From Chryseobacterium sp. (GTDB taxonomy: Bacteria; Bacteroidota; Bacteroidia; Flavobacteriales; Weeksellaceae): a DNA stretch of 11,996 bases. Each line of letters opens with the position of its first letter. Positions within the stretch are counted from its first letter, which is position 1. The translations under genes and the position numbers were made by a program. The stretch lies in assembly GCA_030146295.1 (NCBI GenBank), contig JASLCD010000134.1, positions 1 through 11,996 of the forward strand, in the 5' to 3' direction. This document shows positions 6,980 through 11,996 of the stretch, piece after piece. The notes under the pieces were generated by a model. The model had not been told where the DNA came from, searched no databases, and was given only the letters and a program-made list of their open reading frames with translations.

Positions 6980-7013
6980 AAAAAAAGACAGATCCTTCGA
7001 GAAAGAGTCTGCC
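6980..7013 (-). terminator. lysA: Candidate attenuator terminator in lysA leader
   Basis: On the minus strand a 27-base hairpin (7013-6987) is followed by seven T (6986-6980), ending 16 bases before the lysA ATG. The outer stem pairs GGCAGA with TCTGTC (one G-T), then one C-A mismatch. The inner stem TCTT/AAGG includes a T-G pair, with a 5-base loop. Being upstream of the gene it would stop transcription before lysA. An upstream AAAGAGT (7046-7040) can pair with ACTCTTT (7008-7002) in its left arm, giving a mutually exclusive antiterminator. Confidence 0.55.
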
Positions 7014-7045
7014 ACATTGATTATTTTTTATGCAAGACAACTCTT

Positions 7046-7117
7046 TTAAATATTCCAAACCTTAGAAAACTTTACAGCTCCCTTTTTTCCAGTTTTTATT
7101 TGTTTAAAATTTTGCAT
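7046..7117 (-). CDS. Putative lysine-rich leader peptide of lysA (23 aa)
   Basis: An ATG at 7115-7117 opens a 23-codon frame ending in TAA at 7046-7048. The peptide starts MQNFKQIKTGKKGAVKFSK and ends VWNI, with lysines at residues 5, 8, 11, 12, 16 and 19 (three AAA, three AAG). It begins about 20 bases after a -7 element. Its stop codon abuts the candidate antiterminator arm, and it is followed by the hairpin plus T-run before lysA. That is the geometry of ribosome-stalling attenuation, with lysine as the controlling amino acid. The main doubt is base composition: A-rich DNA yields lysine codons by chance, and nothing within the window shows that it is translated. Confidence 0.45.
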   Translation of the reverse strand: MQNFKQIKTGKKGAVKFSKVWNI

Positions 7118-7120
7118 TGC

Positions 7121-7157
7121 TACTATTTATTTTTTGCAAAAATACTATTTATTTTTT
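7121..7157. repeat. 15-base direct repeat flanking the lysA promoter
   Basis: TACTATTTATTTTTT occurs exactly at 7121-7135 and again at 7143-7157, a 22-base period of about two helical turns. The candidate -7 element lies between and partly within the copies. It is AT-only apart from one C, so a low-complexity duplication is possible, but the position suggests a regulator or UP-like site. Confidence 0.5.
7137..7144 (-). promoter_or_regulatory. lysA: -7 promoter element for lysA leader
   Basis: Minus strand reads TATTTTTG, an exact TAnnTTTG match. A TTTC at 7165-7168, 20 bases upstream, is a three-of-four match to the TTTG -33 box. Transcription would begin near 7130, giving a leader of about 165 bases before lysA. 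Confidence 0.45.
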
Positions 7158-7225
7158 ATTTTTCGAAAATTGATTTCAAAAGCCCTGCCTTCCCGACAGA
7201 GATCTGTAATGTCTAAATTCTATTA

Positions 7226-8449
7226 TCATTTCGGCAGCGGCAGGGTCTCAAAGTCACCCCGAAGCAGTGCCAGCTGTAATTCATTATTCAAATCTGCGGA
7301 AAATAACGGAAGGTCAATTTTTAATTTAGCCAGCTTACTTAGAGTCTGAATCTGTGTAAACAACTCATAAAAACCAAATGAAATCACTTTTCCGTTTTCG
7401 ATGATTAAAAATAATTTTTCGCCCAATTTTCTTCCCGATCCCAGCCACAGTTCATTTCTTTTTCTGAATTCTATTTTCTGTTTCAGTGCAGTATAATCAT
7501 TAAATTCTTCCTGAGAAGCAATAAACTGAACTGCTTTTGTCCCCTGGGTAAATGACCTGAATTTCAATCCCGGCTTTTCTGTTTTATTAAGTGTATTTTT
7601 TTCAACAACATATTTATTGCTCCTGAAATAAAGCCCAAAAGGCAGCACCTCTTTCTTTTTAATATTCTTGGAATTCAGGATCAGTTTTGCAATAATATCT
7701 GTTCCTGTGAGTTCAAAATTAATCTGCTCAACATCTTTTTGGATCTTCTCCCATTTCTTTGATTTGGAATTAAAAACCTTTTTGGAAAATTTGTTGATAT
7801 CCTGAACATAATCAGAGAAAATAATACGTCCTGCTTCATCCTGAAAATAGACAAAGCCTTTATCATTGGGAAGATCCTGGGTAAGCTCTTTGATCTTATT
7901 GATATAGGTTTTTGCATTAGACTCTTCGTGCTGTTTCTGAATGATCTCATTTTCTATATCTTTTGAAACGAGAAGTTTAAAAAGCTCCAATGTCGCTCTT
8001 GCATCCCCTTCAGCTCTATGGTGATTGGTCAAAGGAATACCTAATGATTTCACAAGTTTTCCCAATGAATAACTTACCTCATCGGGAATCAGCTTTTTAG
8101 CTAACGGAATGGTATCTAAAGTATTGATTTTAAAATCATAACCCAGCCTTTTGAAGGACTGACGAAGCATTCTGTAATCAAAATCGATATTATGACCTAC
8201 CAACGTTGTATTTTGAGTAATTTCAATAACTCTTTTGGCGATTTCGTGAAATTTAGGAGCGGTTTTGACCATCTTTGGGGTAATACTGGTCAACTTCTGT
8301 ACAAAAGGGGTAATATCTCCTTCAGGGTTCACAAGGGATATAAACTGGTCCGTAATTTTCTGACCATCATATCTGTAGATGGCAATATCTATAATGCATT
8401 CATTTCTATAACCTGCACCATTACTTTCTATATCTATAATTGAATACAT
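7226..8449 (-). CDS. DnaQ-like DEDDh exonuclease with degenerate GIY-YIG/UvrC-type C-terminal half
   Basis: 407 residues. The N-terminal 165 residues form a complete DEDDh 3'-5' exonuclease as in DNA polymerase III epsilon. ExoI is IIDIES (D6, E8), ExoII is VGHNIDFDYRML (D91) and ExoIII is HHRAEGDA (H144, D149). After a linker, residues about 188-270 align by eye with the GIY-YIG domain of UvrC/Cho. LPNDKGFVYFQDEAGRIIF (193-211) takes the place of the L-P-x-x-P-G-V-Y-x-F-x-D-x-x-G-x-x-x-Y strand pair, and ELTGTDIIAKLILNS (246-260) takes the place of the helix carrying the catalytic glutamate. The usual YVGK, arginine and glutamate appear replaced (FSDYV, INKFSKK, Ile253), so this half is probably non-catalytic. 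DnaQ-UvrC-type fusions are known in other bacteria. Likely role is DNA repair or proofreading-like trimming; not the replicative epsilon by context. Confidence 0.85.
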   Translation of the reverse strand: MYSIIDIESNGAGYRNECIIDIAIYRYDGQKITDQFISLVNPEGDITPFVQKLTSITPKMVKTAPKFHEIAKRVIEITQNTTLVGHNIDFDYRMLRQSFKRLGYDFKINTLDTIPLAKKLIPDEVSYSLGKLVKSLGIPLTNHHRAEGDARATLELFKLLVSKDIENEIIQKQHEESNAKTYINKIKELTQDLPNDKGFVYFQDEAGRIIFSDYVQDINKFSKKVFNSKSKKWEKIQKDVEQINFELTGTDIIAKLILNSKNIKKKEVLPFGLYFRSNKYVVEKNTLNKTEKPGLKFRSFTQGTKAVQFIASQEEFNDYTALKQKIEFRKRNELWLGSGRKLGEKLFLIIENGKVISFGFYELFTQIQTLSKLAKLKIDLPLFSADLNNELQLALLRGDFETLPLPK

Positions 8450-8611
8450 TTTAATGTGTGTTAACTGCTGTTTTATAATTCATATTCAAAACCTCTGTTT
8501 TTATTCCCCAATAAAATAAGGTTTAGTTTCTCACTGTTAAGTAAAGATAACCTGCTAAAATAACAAAAAATATGTCAAAATCCAGCAGGCCATGCCATAT
8601 TATCCCCCAAA

Positions 8612-10138
8612 TTATCTTCTTCTGCCCCCCAGACCAAACATTCCGAGAATCGCTTTTGCTCCTTCTCTCATCAGCGTATTGGTAAATGTACGGCCGGCTT
8701 TACTCTGCAATACCTGTTCAAACATTCCCGGTTCTTCTTTTACCGGTCTTGTTTTCTGTGCAGGAGCTGGATTTTGTGCTGCCTGCTCCATTCTGTTGGT
8801 TAGCATTTCATAAGCAGACTCTCTGTCAATAGCCTCTTCATATTTTGCAACAAGTGCAGATTTTGAGGTCAAATCTGAGATTTCCGCCGGGCTCAGCACG
8901 TCCATTCTTGACTCTGGAGAGATCAGGTAAGTATGCACTAATGGGGTAGGTATTCCTTTTTCATCCAGAGCCGTTACAAACGCTTCCCCAATTCCTAAAT
9001 TCTGAATCAGGTTGGAAGCATTGTAGTATTCTGTAGTAGGATAGTTTTCGACGGCTTTGGTAATTTCTTTTTTATCTTTTGCTGTAAAGCCTCTCAAAGC
9101 ATGCTGGATCTTTAATCCTAATTGAGAAAGTACATTTTCCGGAACATCCCCTGGAATCTGGGTAATGAAATAGATCCCTACTCCTTTGGAACGAATAAGT
9201 TTTACCATTGTTTCAATCTGCGAAAGGAGAGCTTTGGAAGCTTCATCAAAAATCAAGTGTGCCTCATCGATAAACAATACCAGCTTCGGTTTTCCGCTAT
9301 CTCCTTCTTCAGGGAATGTCATGTATATTTCGGCAAAAAGCGAAAGCATAAACGTAGAGAAAAGCTGCGGTTTGTTCTGAATGTCTGATACTCTTAAAAT
9401 ATTAACCACTCCTTTTCCGTCTCTTGTTTCCAGTAAATCCTGAACATCAAAGCTTAATTCACCAAAGAAACCTGCGGCTCCCTGTTGTTCTAAAGCAACA
9501 ATAGACCTTAAAATTGTTCCAAGAGATGCTGAGGCAATAGAACCGTAATTAGCTGCAAGCTCGGCTTTTCCCTGAGCATTATCCGTCACATACTGTAATA
9601 CTTTCTTCAGATCATTAAGATCAATCAATGGAAGTCCTTTATCATCACAGTATTTGAAGACAATAGACATGATGCTTTGCTGAGTATCATTCAGTTCAAG
9701 GATTTTGCTTAGCAAGACAGGTCCGAATTCTGTAACGGTAGCCCTCAATTTCACTCCTTCTCCACCGGAAATACTCATCAGCTCTACCGGAAAGCTCTGT
9801 GGATTGTAAGGGAGCTGTGTTTTAGCATATCTTTCCTCAATGACAGGGTTCATCTGACCCGGTTCTGCTATCCCGGAGAAATCTCCTTTAATATCAAGAA
9901 CCAAAGATGGAATTCCCGCATGGGAAAGCTGTTCTGCAAACACCTGCAATGTTTTGGTCTTACCCGTTCCCGTAGCTCCGGCAATAAGGCCATGACGATT
10001 AATTGTTTTCAGGGGAATTGTTACATTTACTTCTGTAACGACTTCTCCATCCAGCATTCCTTTTCCTAATATAATATGTTCTCCTTTTGGAGTGTATCTC
10101 GCATTTAGTTCTTCAATAAATTGTGTTTTATCTGCCAT
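8612..10138 (-). CDS. HerA/YjgR-type P-loop ATPase (DUF853 family)
   Basis: 508 residues, the usual size for the YjgR/DUF853 branch of the HerA/FtsK ATPases. Walker A is GATGTGKT at 54-61 within LIAGATGTGKTKTLQ. The next strand SLVLDIKGDFSG (78-89) is typical of the family. Walker B is KLVLFIDEAH (285-294, D291, E292), followed by KLIRSKGVGIYFITQIPGDVP (sensor region, 313-333) and QHALRGFTAKD (345-355, possible arginine finger R349). The C-terminal 60 residues are Pro/Gln/Lys-rich, then a short segment ending GLGGRRR. HerA relatives are hexameric DNA translocases, but the role of the DUF853 branch is not settled. No NurA-like partner is adjacent. The next gene downstream, a DnaQ-like exonuclease, is 162 bases away and could be functionally linked, but that is only inference. 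Confidence 0.92.
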   Translation of the reverse strand: MADKTQFIEELNARYTPKGEHIILGKGMLDGEVVTEVNVTIPLKTINRHGLIAGATGTGKTKTLQVFAEQLSHAGIPSLVLDIKGDFSGIAEPGQMNPVIEERYAKTQLPYNPQSFPVELMSISGGEGVKLRATVTEFGPVLLSKILELNDTQQSIMSIVFKYCDDKGLPLIDLNDLKKVLQYVTDNAQGKAELAANYGSIASASLGTILRSIVALEQQGAAGFFGELSFDVQDLLETRDGKGVVNILRVSDIQNKPQLFSTFMLSLFAEIYMTFPEEGDSGKPKLVLFIDEAHLIFDEASKALLSQIETMVKLIRSKGVGIYFITQIPGDVPENVLSQLGLKIQHALRGFTAKDKKEITKAVENYPTTEYYNASNLIQNLGIGEAFVTALDEKGIPTPLVHTYLISPESRMDVLSPAEISDLTSKSALVAKYEEAIDRESAYEMLTNRMEQAAQNPAPAQKTRPVKEEPGMFEQVLQSKAGRTFTNTLMREGAKAILGMFGLGGRRR

Positions 10139-10186
10139 CTGATCGCTTTTTTTATCTTATAAATATAAAATTTTTTGTAAAATATG

Positions 10187-10194
10187 TAAAGATA
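10187..10194 (-). promoter_or_regulatory. Near-consensus -7 element for the HerA-like gene
   Basis: Minus strand reads TATCTTTA, one base off TAnnTTTG, about 50 bases upstream of the ATG at 10138. No -33 box is evident. Confidence 0.3.
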
Positions 10195-10377
10195 TTTTCT
10201 GAAGAACTTCCATCTATTCCTTTTGAAAATAAATTTGTTCTTGGATAATCAAATTCTAAACCACGATTATTATTTTTTTAAATACCAGAAAGTTTACAAA
10301 AGCTAAACATGATATAAAACAGCATTCACCTATTGTCTCCATATAAGGCATTCTTTTTGCTGAAAAACAAGATATAC

Positions 10378-10391
10378 TAAACATACGTTTA
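10378..10391. promoter_or_regulatory. Palindrome TAAAC-N4-GTTTA, candidate operator
   Basis: Five-base perfect arms around ATAC, about 65 bases upstream of the candidate -7 element of the persulfide dioxygenase gene. It is immediately followed by the left arm of the 10-base inverted repeat at 10392. Compatible with a dimeric repressor site; short enough to be chance. Confidence 0.3.
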
Positions 10392-10457
10392 ACAAAGTAT
10401 TGAAAGAAACTATCAATGGGATTTAACATTTCATTTAGAATTTATCTAATACTTTGT
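10392..10457. promoter_or_regulatory. 10-base inverted repeat with 46-base spacer, candidate operator pair
   Basis: ACAAAGTATT (10392-10401) and AATACTTTGT (10448-10457) are exact reverse complements. The right arm touches the candidate -7 element of the downstream gene, so a bound regulator there could block transcription. No T-run, hence not a terminator. Confidence 0.35.
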
Positions 10458-10464
10458 ATCTTTA
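10457..10464 (+). promoter_or_regulatory. Near-consensus -7 element for the persulfide dioxygenase gene
   Basis: TATCTTTA, one base off TAnnTTTG, placed 21 bases before the ATG at 10486, which would give a leader of about 15 bases. Confidence 0.4.
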
Positions 10465-10485
10465 ACTCATTAAAAAAAGACCCCA

Positions 10486-11895
10486 ATGAAAATTGAACAA
10501 ATATATACGGGCTGTCTGGCTCAGGGTGCCTATTATATTGTATCAGAGAATGAAGCTGTGATTATTGATCCGCTAAGAGAGGTAAAACCTTATCTTGATC
10601 GCTTGGAAAAAGACAACGTTACGTTAAAATATATTTTTGAAACTCATTTCCACGCTGATTTTGTTTCCGGACATCTGGATCTAAGCAAAAAAACAGGTGC
10701 ACCTATTGTATACGGGCCTACTGCTGCCCCTGAATTTGAAGCCATTATAGCAGAGGACGACCAGATCTTTGAGATTGGGAAAATAAAAATCAAGGTAATG
10801 CACACGCCGGGTCATACGATGGAAAGCAGTACTTATCTTTTAATTGATGGAAACGGTATTGAAACCGCCATTTTCACAGGCGACACTTTATTTTTGGGAG
10901 ATGTAGGCAGACCTGATCTGGCTCAGAAAGCAACCAATCTTACACAAGAAGATCTTGCAGGTATTCTGTATGACAGCCTTCAAAATAAAATTATGCCTTT
11001 AGATGACAGCATCACTGTTTATCCGGCTCACGGTGCAGGTTCTGCATGTGGAAAAAATATGCAGAAGGAAACTGTTGACATTTTAGGAAACCAAAAAAAG
11101 ACTAACTACGCACTTAACCAGCCTGATAAAGAATCTTTTATCAAAGAAGTATTGGACGGACTGACTGCTCCTCCAAAGTATTTCGGAATGAATGTAGCAT
11201 TGAATAAAGGCGGCTATGAAAGTCTGGATGTAGTAATGAACAAAGGACTACAGCCAGTTGCTGCAGAAGATTTCGAAGCATTGGCAGAAGAAATGGGAGC
11301 CTTGATTTTAGACACAAGAGCGGCGGCTGACTTTCATATAGGCTTTGTACCCAACTCTATCAACATCGGATTAAAAGGAGATTTTGCACCATGGGTGGGA
11401 AATCTTATAGTAGATGTAAATCATCCTTTACTATTGGTTGCTGATGAAGGAACAGAAGAGGAAGTGATTACCAGACTAAGCAGAGTAGGATTTGATAATG
11501 TGGTTGGATATCTGAAAGGAAGTTTTGAAGCCTGGAAAAATACAGGTAAAGAAACGGATGAGATCAAAAGAATTTCTCCGGCTGAATTTGCAGAAGTATT
11601 TACAGAAGACAGCAAGGTAATTGATGTAAGAAAACTAACTGAATATTCTGCAGAACATATTAATAACGCTTATAATAAGCCATTAGATACTATCAGCGAC
11701 TGGGCACGCACAATTGATGATTCGGAACATTTCTTCCTTCACTGTGCAGGCGGATACAGAAGCATGATTGCGGCAAGCATCCTTAATTCAAACGGTATCA
11801 GGAACTTCACTGAAATAGAAGGTGGTTTTAACGGTATCAAAAAAACAGAAAAATTTCCAACATCTGATTTTGTTTGCCAATCTAAAACATCATAG
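10486..11895 (+). CDS. CstB-like persulfide dioxygenase fused to two rhodanese domains
   Basis: 469 residues, with the domain order of staphylococcal CstB. The N-terminal metallo-beta-lactamase/ETHE1-type persulfide dioxygenase has HFHADFVSGH (54-63; H54 metal ligand), HTPGH (106-110; H110), GDTLF with D133, and YPAHGAGSACGK (179-190) with C188. The first rhodanese domain (about 262-352) has ILDTR and ends in YLKGSFEAW. At its active-site loop it reads LLLVADEGTEEEV (315-327), without the cysteine, so it is a pseudo-rhodanese. The second (about 365-460) has VIDVR (378-382), HINNAYNKPL and an intact loop HCAGGYRS with nucleophile C420. The family oxidises per/polysulfides to thiosulfate or sulfite and passes sulfane sulfur on Cys, protecting against reactive sulfur. 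Cytoplasmic, no signal peptide. A lipoprotein gene starts one base after the stop. Confidence 0.92.
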   Translation: MKIEQIYTGCLAQGAYYIVSENEAVIIDPLREVKPYLDRLEKDNVTLKYIFETHFHADFVSGHLDLSKKTGAPIVYGPTAAPEFEAIIAEDDQIFEIGKIKIKVMHTPGHTMESSTYLLIDGNGIETAIFTGDTLFLGDVGRPDLAQKATNLTQEDLAGILYDSLQNKIMPLDDSITVYPAHGAGSACGKNMQKETVDILGNQKKTNYALNQPDKESFIKEVLDGLTAPPKYFGMNVALNKGGYESLDVVMNKGLQPVAAEDFEALAEEMGALILDTRAAADFHIGFVPNSINIGLKGDFAPWVGNLIVDVNHPLLLVADEGTEEEVITRLSRVGFDNVVGYLKGSFEAWKNTGKETDEIKRISPAEFAEVFTEDSKVIDVRKLTEYSAEHINNAYNKPLDTISDWARTIDDSEHFFLHCAGGYRSMIAASILNSNGIRNFTEIEGGFNGIKKTEKFPTSDFVCQSKTS

Positions 11896-11896
11896 G

Positions 11897-11996
11897 ATGA
11901 GGAAAATTCATTTTTTCGGTCTTATTCTGGTTTTAACATGTATGATAAGCGCTTGTAAATCATCTCATGTGGCAGATGTATCGAAGACGAACATCA
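11897..11996 (+). CDS. Lipoprotein, partial (N-terminal 33 codons)
   Basis: ATG at 11897-11899, one base after the stop of the persulfide dioxygenase gene, opens a frame running off the window. It begins MRKIHFFGLILVLTCMISAC: basic start, hydrophobic core and lipobox ISAC with Cys20, followed by KSSHVADVSKTN. It is therefore an exported lipid-anchored protein, clearly cotranscribed and probably translationally coupled with the upstream gene. The visible part contains no functional domain. By position it may act in extracytoplasmic sulfur handling, for example as an exported rhodanese or thioredoxin-like protein, but that is a guess from neighbourhood. Confidence 0.8.
   Translation, partial: MRKIHFFGLILVLTCMISACKSSHVADVSKTNI

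Larger units (their letters stand above)
10139..10485. other. 347-base divergent intergenic region
   Basis: It separates the minus-strand HerA-like gene from the plus-strand persulfide dioxygenase gene. No reading frame or RNA gene was recognised in it. It holds a palindrome TAAAC-atac-GTTTA at 10378-10391. It also holds the 10-base inverted repeat ACAAAGTATT (10392-10401) / AATACTTTGT (10448-10457). Near-consensus -7 elements TATCTTTA occur on the plus strand at 10457-10464 and on the minus strand at 10187-10194. Very AT-rich. Confidence 0.6.

Noticed and set aside
6964..7144. Lysine (L-box) riboswitch upstream of lysA
   Set aside because: I could not recognise the conserved five-helix aptamer; the short frame plus terminator explains the leader better. 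A covariance-model search with the Rfam lysine model would settle it.
7183..7245. Inverted repeat CCCTGCC / GGCAGGG at the end of the exonuclease gene as a terminator
   Set aside because: The arms are separated by 49 bases, one arm is inside the coding region, and no T-run follows directly.
8542..8549. TATCTTTA on the minus strand as the exonuclease promoter
   Set aside because: One mismatch to TAnnTTTG, nearly 100 bases from the start, and no -33 box at the right distance; the exonuclease may also be read through from the HerA-like gene.
8551..8589. CCTGCT / AGCAGG inverted repeat after the HerA-like gene as a terminator
   Set aside because: Only six pairs with a 27-base loop and no T-run after it on the minus strand; too weak to list.
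8612..10138. HerA-NurA or other defence system
   Set aside because: The ATPase belongs to the YjgR/DUF853 branch and no NurA, SIR2, DUF4297 or other defence partner is adjacent.

Overview
The window looks like chromosome of a flavobacterium of the Chryseobacterium/Elizabethkingia type (Bacteroidota). The evidence is AT-rich intergenic DNA, A-rich sequence instead of Shine-Dalgarno motifs before starts, several matches to the Bacteroidota -7 promoter element TAnnTTTG, and protein sequences of flavobacterial character. No mobile element, CRISPR array, tRNA or rRNA was seen. Everything up to about 10.14 kb is on the minus strand; the last two genes are on the plus strand.

Right to left along the minus strand. 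At 8612-10138 is a HerA/YjgR-type (DUF853) P-loop ATPase. At 7226-8449 is a DnaQ-like DEDDh exonuclease whose C-terminal half looks like a decayed GIY-YIG/UvrC-type module. At 5761-6963 is lysA (diaminopimelate decarboxylase). The 262-base lysA leader appears to hold a promoter between direct repeats, a lysine-rich 23-codon reading frame, and a terminator-like hairpin with a T-run just before the lysA start, which is the layout of an amino-acid attenuator. LysA is followed by its own terminator and a near-perfect 35-base palindrome of REP type. At 3774-5507 is a PoxB-like thiamine-diphosphate enzyme with its own -7 element and terminator.

At 3640-2053 lies a tight three-gene operon of small exported proteins that share a TonB-C-terminal-like fold (gaps of 3 and -8 bases). 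It is followed by miaB (516-1952), which starts at a non-ATG codon. Directly downstream of miaB is a partial lipoprotein gene (1-506) that has no ATG, with a TTG as the likely start; it too looks TonB-C-like.

On the plus strand, after a 347-base divergent intergenic region with two inverted repeats, is a CstB-like persulfide dioxygenase with one dead and one intact rhodanese domain (10486-11895). One base later a lipoprotein gene begins and runs off the window.

Functionally this is mostly core metabolism and RNA modification (lysine/peptidoglycan precursor, pyruvate oxidation, tRNA hypermodification) plus reactive-sulfur detoxification, interleaved with a lineage-type family of exported TonB-C-like proteins. 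The signals most worth following are the lysA attenuator, the TonB-C-like cluster and the decayed nuclease module of the exonuclease.
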